This document shows, piece by piece, positions 34,813 to 45,199 of a stretch of 64,000 nucleotides of DNA. A program made the translations under genes and the position numbers. The stretch is from Corbicula japonica (lineage: Eukaryota > Mollusca > Bivalvia > Venerida > Cyrenidae), in the NCBI GenBank assembly GCA_038501625.1, contig JAZAYU010000008.1, forward strand, positions 6,200,938 through 6,264,937, read 5' to 3'. Position 1 is the first letter of the stretch; every line of letters begins with the position of its first letter. The notes beneath the pieces are model-generated. The model ran no database searches. It was not told the origin of the DNA and was given only the letters and a program-made list of their open reading frames with translations.

Positions 34813-35180
34813 TAAAAAGGTCCATAACTCGGCCAAAAATAATCCGATCAGAAATTCCTTCGGATATGCACATCTATGCTTGGTGACAAACACTCCTGTG
34901 AAGTTTCAATGAAATCCCTGAAGCGGTTTGGGAGAAGAAGCGAGGACAAGATTTTGCTTCAAAGGGCCATAACTCAGCCAAAAATAATCGGAGCAGAAAT
35001 TCCTGACGATATGCACAACTAGGCTTGGTGACAAACATTCCTGTGAAGTTTCAAAGAAATCCCTCAAGCGGTTTCAGAGGAGAAGCGAGGACAAGATTAT
35101 TTCGGACGGACGGACGGAAGGACGGACGGACGGACGGACGGTCCGATTACTATATGCCTCCCTTCGGGGGCATAAAAAAG
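33160..35180. repeat. bivalve-style interspersed repeat with ~146-bp tandem units
   Basis: It starts 'aacaagaggtccatgatggc' and ends with a (GGAC)n-like run (35103-35140) and 'tatgcctcccttcgggggca'. The left part has ~147-bp units on 'cttgacctttgacctacagg'. The centre (33575-34600) has seven or so ~146-bp units built on 'attctatttatagtaacagt'. The right part has three ~150-170-bp units on 'ggcccataactcagccaaaa'. Related inverted units occur at 38585-38840. Confidence 0.8.
34603..34812. repeat. two interstitial telomere-like tracts
   Basis: Runs of TTAGGG mixed with TTTAGGG lie at 34603-34638 and 34763-34811, each followed by 'taaaaaggyccataactc'. TTAGGG is the usual mollusc telomere unit. 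Both tracts occupy the same place in adjacent repeat units, so the second probably arose by unit duplication. Confidence 0.8.
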
Positions 35181-35214
35181 AAATATGCCAATTATTTAAG
35201 CTCTAGGCTTACAA

Positions 35215-35335
35215 AAAAAATAGCTTCCAGTAGGATTTGAACCCTGGTCCTCTTGCAACTGTAAGGGGAAGTAACCACTGCGGGGAGTTTGGCTAATTTA
35301 CTACTATAGTTACCTCCCTTGGATACTCTTCTGGA
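35215..35335 (-). repeat. possible tRNA-derived SINE fragment
   Basis: On the minus strand a B-box-like GGTTCAAATCC lies at 35243-35233 and a weak A-box-like TTAGCCAAACTCC near 35297. It resembles a degenerate tRNA head, but the A box is poor. It lies inside the TTAA element. Confidence 0.35.
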
Positions 35336-35363
35336 TAAAGGTATTCATTACACAGGTCTTACC

Positions 35364-37447
35364 TTAAACGTATTGTTGTTAAGTAACAAGTTGTTAGAAC
35401 TTTAGTTAGTCAAGAAATTAAAAGTTAGCTGCTGCCTACTGAGACATCTTGGTGAAGAGTGCAATTCATATGGGTGCAACACTTGAGGGTTACTCACAAA
35501 TGATGTTTCTTATGCTAACTGCTAAGTGCGACTGTCATGAGATCAGTCTTTAACAATGGTGAGACCCAAATGAGAAAAACACATTTATAGTTCATGAATG
35601 AATTATTGTATTATTACATTAAAACCCTTTTACTTATATACACAGTGCATGTATTGAGTATCTCTAAAGCACAATACTTGAGGGTCGCGGTAATTGTTAA
35701 TTGCATTACAGAGCAATTTCGAGCGCAATAAAAGAGTTTTTAGTGTATAAGCAGAGTGTTTTTAATGTCACCTTATGTTAATATGTTCTGTAAAGTAAAA
35801 CACTGTGGAAGAACCCATTTGCAAAGGGTACAACGCTTGAGGGTCAACGAAATATAACTGTCTTTATATTAAATGTGTTCTTACTGCTTTGCGATTTCTC
35901 TTGAATTGTTATGAGAGATCACATGAAAGGATCTTATTCATGTAATTTTGTATGAATATATGAAGAACAATCACTTAATTCTATGTTCAGCACATAAAGT
36001 TGGAATTTCTAATGCCCAATACCTGAGGGTCGCGAACATCGTAAAGTGCATTTTACAGCCATTTCGTGCAAGAAAGAGACTTATGTTCATGTAGTTAGTT
36101 GTTATAAGCAGAGTGTGTTCTGAAAATTAATGTTAAGTTCTGTAAACTCGAACATTGTTGAAGAATCAATTTGCAAATGGTACAACGTTTGAGGGTCAGC
36201 AATAAATAACGTTCTTTGTTTCAAATGGGTTTCTTACTGCTTTCCGAGTTCTCTTAAATTATTATCCGAAACCTTGGAAAAGGACGTGATTCGGATATTT
36301 TGTATGAATTAATGAAAACTAACCACTTTATTCTATGTACAGTGCACATAGTTGGTATTTCGAATGTCCAATACCTGAGGGTCGCGAACATCGTAAAGTG
36401 CGTTTTAGAGCCAATTCTTACACGAAGGAGAGTTTGTGTGTGTAGAAAGTTGTTATAAGCATAGGATTTAATGTCACATAATGTTAGGTTTTGTAAACTT
36501 AAACATATTGTTCAAGCGTACATTTGTAATGGGTACAATACTTGAGGGTCAATAATAACGTATGTACCTTATAACAAATGCTGGTTGTTGCTGTCATGCG
36601 ATTTCTCTATTATTATGTTGAGAATCGTAAGAAAAATATCTGATTCATGTTTCGTTTACCTAATACATTAAAACCAATCACTTTATTCTATTTACATCAC
36701 GTATTTTGAGCATTTCTAAACCCCAACACCTGAGGGTCGCGAAAAAGAGAAGAGAAACGGAATGTTGTTTTTTTCATTAACTTAAACGAATTGTTGTTAA
36801 GTAACAAGTTGTTAGAACTTTAGTTAGTCAAGAGATTAAAAGTTAGCTGCTGCCTACTGAGAAATTTTAGTGAAGAGTGCAATTCATATGGGTGCAACAC
36901 TTGAGGGTTACTCACAAATGATGTTTCTTATGCTAACTGCTAAGTGCGACTGTCATGAGATCAGTCTTTAACAATGGCGAGACACCAATAAGAAAAAACA
37001 TATATTTCATGAATGAGTTATTGTATTATTATATTAAAAACCATTCGCTTTTATACACAGTGCATGTATCGGTTATGTCTAAAGCACAACACTTGAGGGT
37101 CGCGGTAATTGTAAAGTGCATTACAGAGCCATTTCGCGCGCAATAAAGAGCTATTTTTGTGTATAAGCAGAGTGTTTCATGTCACTAAATGTTAATATGT
37201 TCTGTAAACTAAAACACTGTCGAAGAATCCATTTGCAAAGGGTACAACGCTTGAGGGTCAACGATATATAACCGTCTTTATATTGAATGTGTTCCTTACT
37301 GCTTTGCGATTTCTCTGGAATTATTATGAGAGATCACATGAAAGGATCTAATTCATGTAATTTTGTATGAATATATGAACAACAATCACGTAATTCTATG
37401 TTCAGCGCATATAGTTGGTATTTCTAATGCCCAATACCTGAGGGTCG
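35364..37447. repeat. higher-order satellite array, right part
   Basis: It resumes exactly where 32334 stopped, with A, B, C, D, A and a truncated B dimer (cores near 35677, 36016, 36368, 36722, 37085, 37430). The sequence is nearly identical to the units at 31200-32330. The array ends inside a B core at 'acctgagggtcgca' and unique sequence follows. Confidence 0.9.
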
Positions 37448-37764
37448 CATTGGTTAAATGCAGTCCTGTAACTAATTGGAACAAGGCGGAGCAAATGGGC
37501 GGAGCATTTAAAGTAGGCGTGCCACCCTCACGTATTGTGTCCCTGAAGTATCGAGAAATAGCGTTTCCGCCACAAAGGGCGGATCCAGGATATCACTTTA
37601 GAAGCGGTGCATAGAAGCATAGAATCACCGAAAACAACCGACATTTAAAAGATATGCTAATAAACATTAATTTCACCATGGCTGATGCATGCCAGCAAGC
37701 CGGGCTACTGTTTGCCTATATTCGGGTCCATCAGATCCTAGCCCAACTATTTGTGCGCAACAAG
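37448..37764. other. unique sequence right of the satellite
   Basis: Moderately GC-rich sequence with two short open frames (37654-37896 and a frame fused to the satellite) that show no recognisable protein. I do not support a gene. Confidence 0.3.
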
Positions 37765-37855
37765 GGCTTTTTATGCCCCCGCCATGTAATGGCGGAAGGG
37801 CATTTAGTGTTTATGCCCCCGCCATGTAATGGCGGAAGGGCATTTATTATACTGC
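37765..37855. repeat. tandem duplicated 46-bp palindromic unit
   Basis: Two copies of 'tttatgcccccgccatgtaa' extended by 'tggcggaagggcatttag'. Each contains the self-complementary 'gccatgtaatggc' flanked by 'cccccg'/'cggaaggg'. Confidence 0.8.
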
Positions 37856-38332
37856 AAAGAAATTTCCTTGAATTTGATTGGATAATTTGCCGCTGATGTA
37901 TATCCGTATTTACGAATCGGCCGTAGATATAAACTGCACGTGCCTTAATTTCCCCGTCTGGCCTCCCACCTTTTGTTGTCGTCCGCCATTTTGTTTTGAA
38001 TTTCCGTAAAAATGCATAATTTGAAGCCGATCTTGTAAATTATAAAGCGGTATGCTTAGGAATTACTAAAATTGTTACAGAAAATATTTATGTTATGTTT
38101 TTAACGTTGAAAACGATCAGATTATTCTCAAATTTTGTGAATAAAAATCAAATGGATAGTCCATTCAATTTCTATAGAAGTGACGTCATGCAGGTAAATT
38201 AATGACGTCAAACATGTAATTATTGAGGTTCTCAGAGGGGAATTAAGCCGTTCGGCATTAAATAAGCGAAATAAGCGAAAAATCGATGTTTTCTTATTAA
38301 TTTTGTCTGAAAAAGTCTTTGCAGTATAATAA
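37848..38332. repeat. ~485-bp segment with inverted ends and two TGACGTCA sites
   Basis: The ends TATTATACTGCAAAGA and TCTTTGCAGTATAATA are exact inverted repeats, consistent with a short DNA element. Inside are 'gtccgccattttgtttt' (YY1-like) near 37985 and two CRE-type TGACGTCA/TGACGTCAT sites about 25 bases apart near 38180-38210. No ORF is convincing. Confidence 0.55.
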
Positions 38333-38338
38333 AACAAT

Positions 38339-38472
38339 TATTTGGTTCCTTGAAAGGGTATGTGAGGATATATTGCCGGTCTGGGTGTCATATTATCCCT
38401 CGCCTGCGGCTCGGGTAATATGACACCCAGACCGGCAATATATCCTCACATTCCCTGTCTAAAAACCAAATA
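38339..38472. repeat. 134-bp foldback palindrome
   Basis: 'gaggatatattgccggtctg' and 'ggtgtcatatta' are mirrored around 'tccctcgcctgcggctcggg', ending 'aaccaaata'. This is a near-perfect hairpin with a GC-rich loop. Confidence 0.85.
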
Positions 38473-38489
38473 ACTATATAATAGTGTTC

Positions 38490-38845
38490 ACCCTGGCTGT
38501 GTGTGTGTGTGTGTGTGTCAGTGTGTGTATGTTCGAAAATCGTGTCCGCTCTGTAACTTTGTTATTTCTTATTGGATTTTAAAATAACTTGGTATGAATG
38601 TTCACCATATCAAGACGGTGTGTCGCGTACAATACCCATGCCTGTAGGTCCAAGATCAAGGTCACTGTTACTAAAAATAGAATTTTCTTGTCCGGGCTGT
38701 AACTTCCTTATAAATGGAGGGATTTCAAAATAACTTGGCACAAATGTTCACCATGACAAGGCGGTGTGTCGCATACAACACCCATGCCTGTAGGTCCAAG
38801 GTCAAGGTCACTGTTACTTAAAATAGAATTTTGTTGGAAAAATCT
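38490..38845 (-). repeat. two ~180-bp units of the 'caggcatgggtattgt' repeat, inverted
   Basis: A (GT)n tract at 38500-38518 is followed by two units containing 'acaatacccatgcctgtagg' and 'tcaaggtcactgttact'. They are reverse complements of the units at 33190-33560. Confidence 0.75.
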
Positions 38846-38899
38846 TGCATAGTTCTAACTGTTCGAGAAAAAAACACTGAAATAAATGATAGTTTTACG

Positions 38900-39480
38900 C
38901 GCAAACGAACGTTTTCAACATTCCGTCAGCACAGTGTGAGCAACGTGAAAACGCAGTGCACGCAGTGAACGCGCCGTTAGCGCACAGGCAATCTGTATAT
39001 CATCGTGTTCGTCTTTGTCATGCAATAATGGAAGTGATAGTTGCGCAATAGGAGCGCCATGATCGCAGCGACAGCTCCGTACAGTCTTTGTAAGGGGCGC
39101 AATTAAATCAACAATATGTATAAGCGGTGGACATGAGGACTCGTCGGATAATCCGGGCAGAGACGCAGTGACATCTGAGAGATCGCCGCAAATATCCGTG
39201 CACGCGCCAGTGATTTTCAGTGTTCGCACTGCAACCTCTGTGCGCGCATACAGAGCTCCTGTGGCGTTGAAGGAGACCTCATTGCGTTGAAACTGCGCTC
39301 TTTTCAGACCGCCGAGCGACGGCGTTTATTTTGTGCGTGCTCAAATGCACGCCTTCGGTAGGCGTTCTATGCGATCCCAACGCGTCTTCTAGCGATGCCT
39401 GCGTTGCTGTGGCGATGCTAGAAATCGTACTGCGCGCACCTCAAAGTGGTTTTCTTGGACCGTGAGAACGCGCCCCAAGT
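38900..39480. other. CpG-rich tract of unknown nature
   Basis: This ~580-base stretch is clearly richer in G, C and CpG than its surroundings ('acgcagtgaacgcgccgtta', 'gaccgtgagaacgcgcccc'). A 104-codon minus-strand frame lies here (38915-39229), but its low complexity and lack of splice sites do not support a gene. It may be a CpG island, a recent insertion or a diverged element. Confidence 0.4.
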
Positions 39481-40362
39481 GTGACAGGGGTTTTACTAAA
39501 TCAAGTTAAATAAGATTTAGACAACAGATTTTTTTTCAAACACTGTGACAATACAACTATTTTAGAACATAAGAAGAAACCACTTATGTGGATGACACTT
39601 CTGGAATACTTTTTCAAGAAGGGTAATCATTTACTGGAATTCTTTAAAACATATACTTTAGTCATAACAACACATGTTTTAACCTATATATGTATATGTA
39701 TCTGACAAATACGAAGATAGAAAAGATGCTTAAGAAATCATAATTGACCCGGTATCTGATCCAAAGATGCTTTTACCTAAGCTTCGGACTCAGAAACAGA
39801 TGTAACTTTTAAGAGTTAAGTGAAAACAACTTTTTGCATCCTTTTTTGTATTATTTTGTCAAGATAAAGAAAATTTTAAAATAAAACTTCATATATATTT
39901 TTTTACAAGGAAGAGCGGTTAAAATGTGCATTGTTTATTTCAATGTCTCATCTCACTGCAAATTGCATAACTTGAAGCGTTTTCACACAATCACATTTGC
40001 TCAAAATTAGTGCTCCTGTAAAAGTGGACCATTCGATCCTCCCTTTTAAAGTCGATGTATAAAAAAATCTTTACAGCAAGTAAATATGAGTTATTATTCG
40101 TTGACGCTTCACTGTCTCTTGTCGATGTAAAACTTTGACTTCAAGTCTTGGTAGTTTTCCCGATATGACGGTTTGCACATCATTCTTTCTACAGCAAACA
40201 AACGCCAAAACCCTTACCTATCATCTCCATATACCTGATGTAGATACAAAAGTATATATTGTGACCTGTACATGCATTGTCTCCACTGGGTGAAAGAAAA
40301 TCATTTCTAATTACTTCAAATTTTCTATATATTCATGACAATAGCAATTGAAATTGTAAAAC
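39481..40362. other. AT-rich intergenic sequence
   Basis: No gene, RNA or repeat structure is recognisable. Confidence 0.4.
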
Positions 40363-40370
40363 GGTCAAGT

Positions 40371-41725
40371 CACTGGCGCTTGACCAGCAAGCCGCCCCAC
40401 CCTGACAACCCTTAGTAATACGCCCTTGTTTTTTGTAAAAATGGTGTCAAGTCACTAATATTATTCCATTCTTTCGAAATATGAGAAAATACACCGTCAA
40501 AATCGCAGTTTAAAAATGTATAGGTCTATTCAATTATATACATAGAATATACAACCAGTTTGAACTCGTCGGGTTTCCGTCGAAGTAAACAACAGTTGAA
40601 CACTTTGTTTATTTCTTTGTTTGTTCAAATAGATTACTAACAAAGTCCAATAACAATAAAGTAATGTTCACAATATTTGTATCAGGTATTCCTGTGCAAG
40701 GTTTTCACTTGCAAATAAATATCAAATATTCAATATAAACCACTATTTATAAAATGCAGTTAAGGTAATCCTTATTTGTGAGCGGTATTCCTTCGCTCTT
40801 GTTTAAAATTTAGATGTTTCATAGTGTAGAGTCAAAATTAGAATGTCTTGATATAGTTATAAAATCCCTAAACTTCTGATAATTTGTCTGCCTCGGGCAA
40901 TCATTACCATGACAACTATAAGGGATATCTACATCTTATCGGAAATAAAATTGTCAAACCGCTTACAAAGAATTATAGAGGTCAATTATGCAACTAAGTA
41001 TCAAACTGATTATGAAAATAAACTTCAAAATTAAGTAACATAATAAATATTTGAAAAAGAAAGAATTTTTACTTAAATAAAAGAACATCAACATTTGAGA
41101 TAGCACAACTATTTGTGCGCGACAATGACTTTTCTATATATGTGATGATCGTCCTTCGCGCACAACCCAGTTACTATTCAAATCAATGCGGAAAATTTTC
41201 CTTCTATTTCTATATGCCGCCGATCGGAATTTGAATCGCAACTTTGGCGGCTCCATAAAGCATCTTAAACCATATGTATCTTTAAAATATTTACATACCT
41301 GAAAAGCCACATTCAAGTAGAATCAATATATGTAATCCTTTATAAATAACGGTTTCGTTTTTTATGCAAAACTCTTTTAAACCTCCACCCATGTCAACAA
41401 ATTTCGATTTCGGCGCATAAAGTTTACCTGACTCACGTTTATCGATAAATAACAGAATTTAAATCGGGTCGATTTCCACCACAATTTTGATCGTAACTGC
41501 TTGAGACGTACAGGACAGACATCTGTAAAAAGTCAGTATGATAATGGGTCTGTGCTTGCAGTCGAATTATTGAGACTACATTTGAGATAGCTACCATATT
41601 TTAGCATGGTAGCAGTATTTTCGCATATTTTGATAGACTGGTGACATAACACCATTTTTACAAAAAAATAAAAGGCGTATTAGTAAGGGTTGGCAGGGGC
41701 TGGGGCGGTTGGTCAAGCGCCAGTG
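40371..41725. mobile_element. 1,355-bp hAT-like element with 8-bp target duplication
   Basis: The ends match those of 6024-6343: CACTGGCGCTTGACCAGC at left and GGTCAAGCGCCAGTG at right, with ~140 bases of subterminal homology at each side. Exact 8-bp direct repeats GGTCAAGT flank it (40363-40370, 41726-41733). The ~1.1-kb interior is unrelated to the smaller element and has no transposase. It ends 128 bases before the ATG of the Tim17-like gene. Confidence 0.85.
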
Positions 41726-41733
41726 GGTCAAGT

Positions 41734-41861
41734 CAGACCAGGTATTTTTCTAAGCTATGTAGTAGGGCCGCAACTACTGGAACTATGGCCGTCGATTACA
41801 CTGTTTATGCAGGGGAAGCAACTGCAGAGAAAAGACCGATTCGTCGGCTTCTCGGGTAAAA
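41734..41861 (+). promoter_or_regulatory. 5' UTR / promoter-proximal segment of the Tim17-like gene
   Basis: Only 128 bases separate the hAT-like element from the start codon, so the 5' UTR and transcription start must lie here, inside the element or in an unseen upstream exon. No TATA box is evident. An in-frame stop near 41762 confines translation to the ATG at 41862. Confidence 0.4.
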
Positions 41862-41988
41862 ATGGATTTGAAGAATGCTGGAACAAAAGCTCATTTAAGC
41901 GAAAGGCTTTTGTCGATTTATGGACAGCCCGACTATGCTATCTCCCCAGAAAAGCGAAATAGTTTTGTCTTTAACGTCGCCAAAGTTG
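41862..41988 (+). CDS. NDUFA11/Tim17-like membrane protein, exon 1
   Basis: ATG at 41862 opens MDLKNAGTKAHLSERLLSIY, then GQPDYAISPEKRNSFVFNVAKV and the first base of a Gly codon before GTAAGT (41989). An in-frame stop about 100 bases upstream (near 41762) and no intervening in-frame ATG fix this start. The phase-1 donor fits the phase-1 acceptor 7.4 kb away at 49421, giving NVAKVGGGCLGLISILFRRS. The joined protein has 188 residues with about four hydrophobic stretches, no cleavable signal, and the Gly-rich small-residue helices typical of the Tim17/Tim22/Tim23/NDUFA11 superfamily. In NDUFA11 (complex I subunit B14.7, inner mitochondrial membrane) a D-LN-F-GG motif lies at the same place as this protein's ALNHFFAGFAG. 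It is longer than NDUFA11 (~140-155 residues), so another superfamily member is possible. A hAT-like element ends 128 bases before the ATG. Confidence 0.6.
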
Positions 41989-42049
41989 GTAAGTAGATGA
42001 AGGTCATTCAATTGTAACAGGTTTTCGCGATCGATTTGTTTTTGTTTTC

Positions 42050-42055
42050 TTGTTT

Positions 42056-42086
<31 letters not shown>

Positions 42087-42090
42087 GGCG
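42050..42090. repeat. (TG)n followed by a run of ~20 G
   Basis: A short TG tract runs directly into about twenty consecutive G, then GC-rich sequence, in intron 1 about 60-100 bases after exon 1. The tract is G4-prone and easily mis-sequenced. Confidence 0.9.
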
Positions 42091-42242
42091 GCAGGGAGGG
42101 GGTGTGCGTGAGTGCCATACATCTCAGACAACGATGAGGTCTTCTGCAGACCACATTTGTCTGCTTAAAATACCTTTTTCTTTTGTTTTTTATCCCAACT
42201 GCTGATAAAAGCCCCAACACAAATGGTCCTTTATCATACTAT

Positions 42243-43404
42243 TGTGAGGACAATTATTTGATGATTTAGCTTGGGGCGAGTCTAACTCCTAAATCTTTTG
42301 GGTTATATGAATGCTTTGTGTTAAATTAGTGTGGTTGAACGGTGAAGTCCGATGACTTCCGTCAGATGGTATAGAAAAAAGTGCCGTTCATTGATACTGG
42401 GCAGTCTGTCGCCGAGTGTCGAGGTATTCACATCGTTGAGATTCAACATTTTGGTCTGCATTATAGGTCCAATATAGTACATCTCTGTACTAGGGCATAT
42501 TGACCGGGTTGTTTCGTTCAACATGTATGATGTGAATAGTATTGGTTGAAGCTAGGGTTGATAGGGTTTTGAGATAGTGTCTTCAGACAATTGCTGGAAA
42601 CACATGCGTCTGAAACACTTGTGTCCCTAAGGTAGCTTCAGAGTAGGTGATGAGGATAGGGTTTCTAGATAGTGCCTTCAGACAATTGCGGGAAACACAT
42701 GCGTCTGAGACACTTCTGTCCCTTAGGTAGCTTCAGAATAGGTGCTGAGGATAGGTTTCAGGTTAGACAGTGTTCTCGGACTATTGCTGACGAAGAGGTT
42801 CTCGTATCCTCGGGATATCACATAGGTCTGAGACACTATTGTTCAGCAGCGTTTTAGTGTTGAGGGGATGTTTGAAGGCGTTTTGCTTGAGGTTTTGTTT
42901 AGATGTGATTTGTTGACTTTGTTGAGCAGAATTTGAAAGTTTTAGTTGCTCAGGTTTGCTTGATGCCAGTGTGTTATTGTTTGAGGATCTGTTGAAAGTA
43001 GTTCGAAACATCATTGTGTTTCATATAGTTTTATTGCTCAGCATATGCACTGAGATCGTGCTTGAAGTTCGTGTGTGATTGTTATGTTTCGGACTGTGAT
43101 TTTTGTTTGGGTGAGTGGTTGAAACTTTAGCATCAGCTATTTTTGTCCAGGAGGTTCATTGCCCTGGGAATATTGTTATATGTTCAGCTGTTTCTTATCC
43201 TGATTATTGTGTTTCACCCCAATCATTTCAGCAATCATTGAAATCATTTTGGAGCAAAGTAGCTCAGGAAAAATTTATTATATTGTTAAAACAATACATT
43301 GCCCTGACAAACGTTGAAATCATTTTTCGAGAAAAATTATATATATATATATAGGCTGAGACAAATAGTCTGTTTTATGTGCCTTCTGCTCGGGGCACGT
43401 TACA
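42243..43404 (+). mobile_element. 5' LTR of a short LTR retroelement
   Basis: The LTR starts TGTGAGGACAATTATTTGAT and ends CGGGGCACGTTACA (TG...CA). It contains ~94-bp tandem subrepeats ('cagacaattgctggaaacac'), a (TA)n tract near the end and 1,162 bases in all. It matches 43943-45199 closely. ORFs inside both LTRs are duplicates of non-coding sequence. Confidence 0.9.
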
Positions 43405-43942
43405 AAAATTGGTGGCAGCGGTGGGATAAAACGATCGACGATCAAACAATTGTTAAACCACGCATAACTTGTTCCTTTAGTATATTTACTAAGAATGGCT
43501 TAACAGTGATTTCGGAATATTTTGGAAGTACGTGATTATTTTGTGGCGAACAAGGTTAAGAGTAGTTTTGAAAATATAAGTCGGATGAATATGAGCCCCG
43601 AAAATTCAGTCCGGGTTTGGAGCTCGGATATTATTCTCAGACATAAAGTGGCGTTTTATGATAGAGGTTTATTGTCTGAGCAGGAGAAGATGGCTATTAA
43701 GTTGTTAAATATTAGAAAAGGATATAAGGTTAGAAGCTGATGAATATGTGTCAAGAAAAGGTTTTCTGGTGAAGGTAGCGTAGCCGAGAATCTTAAAAAT
43801 TCAGATGCTGGGATAAGATGAGAAACATACTTGAATGTTGAGCCAAATTAAGTAGGTCTGATGATGAATTTTAAGTTATATTATTGTGGTTTTGATTTTA
43901 ATTGTGTTCATGCGGGACGCATGTAGTCGGAGGCGAGGGTAA
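43405..43942 (+). mobile_element. internal region of the LTR retroelement (PBS, remnant ORF, PPT)
   Basis: It is only 538 bases. A primer-binding-site-like TTGGTGGCAGCGGTGGGAT lies at 43409-43427, five bases after the LTR. A purine-rich GGAGGCGAGGGTAA precedes the 3' LTR. A 72-codon frame (43522-43740, SSFENISRMNMSPENSVRVW...) may be a remnant of gag, but I cannot confirm this. There is no protease, reverse transcriptase or integrase, so the element is non-autonomous. The likely class (gypsy or BEL) is undetermined. Confidence 0.8.
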
Positions 43943-45199
43943 TGTGAGGAAAATTATTTGATGATTTAGCTTGGGGCGAATCTAACTCCTAAATCTTTTG
44001 GGTTATTTGAATGCTTTGTGTTAAATTAGTGTGGTTGAACGGTGAAGTCCGAAGACTTCCGTCAGATGGTATAAAAAAAAGTGCCGTTCATTGATACTGG
44101 GCAGTCTGTCGCCGAGTGTCGAGGTATTCACATCGTTGAGATTCAACATTTTGGTCTGCATTATAGGTCCAATATAGTACATCTCTGTACTAGGGCATAT
44201 TGACCGGGTTGTTTCGTTCAACATGTATGATGTGAATAGTATTGGTTGAAGCTAGGGTTGATAGGGTTTTGAGATAGTGTCTTCAGACAATTGCTGGAAA
44301 CACATGCGTCTGAAACACTTGTGTCCCTAAGGTAGCTTCGGTGTAGATGTTGAGCATAGGGTATTTAGATAGTGTCCTCAGACAATTGCTGGAAACACAT
44401 GCGTCTGAAACACTTGTGTCCCTAAGGTAGCTTCAGAGTAGGTGATGAGGATAGGGTTTCTAGATAGTGCCTTCAGACAATTGCTGGAAACACATGCGTC
44501 TGAGACACTTCTGTCCCTTAGGTAGCTTCAGAATAGGTGCTGAGGATAGGTTTCAGGTTAGACAGTGTTCTCGGACTATTGCTGACGAAGAGATTCTCAT
44601 ATCCTCGGGATATCACATAGGTCTGAGACACTATTGTTCAGCAGCGTTTTAGTGTTGAGGGGATGTTTGAAGGCGTTTTGCTTGAGGTTTTGTTTAGATG
44701 TGATTTGTTGACTTTGTTGAGCAGAATTTGAAAGTTTTAGTTGCTCAGGTTTGCTTGATGCCAGTGTGTTATTGTTTGAGGATCTGTTGAAAGTAGTTCG
44801 AAACATCATTGTGTTTTATATAGTTTTATTGCTCAGCATATGCGCTGAGATCGTGCTTGAAGTTCGTGTGTGATTGTTATGTTTCGGACTGTGATTTTTG
44901 TTTGGGTGAGTGGTTGAAACTTTAGCATCAGCTATTTTTGTCCAGGAGGTTCATTGCCCAGGGAATATTGTTATATGTTCAGCTGATTCTTATCCTGATT
45001 ATTGTGTTTCACCCCAATCATTTCAGCAATCATTGAAATCATTTTGGAGCAAAGTAGCTCAGGAAAAATTTATTATATTGTTAAAACAATACATTGCCCT
45101 GACAAATGTTGAAATCATTTTTCGAGAAAAATTATATATATATATATTGGCTGAGACAAATAGTCTGTTTTATGTGCCTTCCGCTCGGGGCACGTTACA
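43943..45199 (+). mobile_element. 3' LTR of the short LTR retroelement
   Basis: The 3' LTR of 1,257 bases has one more ~94-bp subrepeat than the 5' LTR (extra unit at about 44337-44430). The flanking CTAT (42239-42242 and 45200-45203) is a 4-bp target-site duplication. By eye the two LTRs differ at only a modest number of positions, suggesting a fairly recent insertion. The whole element lies in intron 1 of the Tim17-like gene, in the same orientation. Confidence 0.9.

Larger units (their letters stand above)
32335..35367. mobile_element. 3,025-bp TTAA-inserting element interrupting the satellite
   Basis: The element runs 32339-35363 between duplicated TTAA sites (32335-32338, 35364-35367). 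The ends are inverted repeats GGTAAGACCTGTGTAATG / CATTACACAGGTCTTACC. The homologous satellite position at 36775-36790 reads 'attaacTTAAacg' with no insertion, so the boundaries are exact. TTAA duplication is typical of piggyBac-class elements. No transposase ORF is present. Inside are AT-rich sequence (32340-32930), a '146-bp' tandem repeat element with telomere-like tracts (33160-35180) and a possible SINE near 35215-35330. Confidence 0.9.

Noticed and set aside
25760..37447. Regularly spaced repeats considered as a CRISPR array
   Set aside because: The repeated unit is the full ~175-bp monomer without distinct short repeats and unique spacers, and the DNA is from an intron-bearing eukaryote. 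It is satellite DNA.
41690..41962. 90-codon + ORF starting MAGAGAVGQAPV
   Set aside because: It begins in the hAT element end and overlaps the real exon 1 in another frame. Exon 1 has the better start, phase and continuation.
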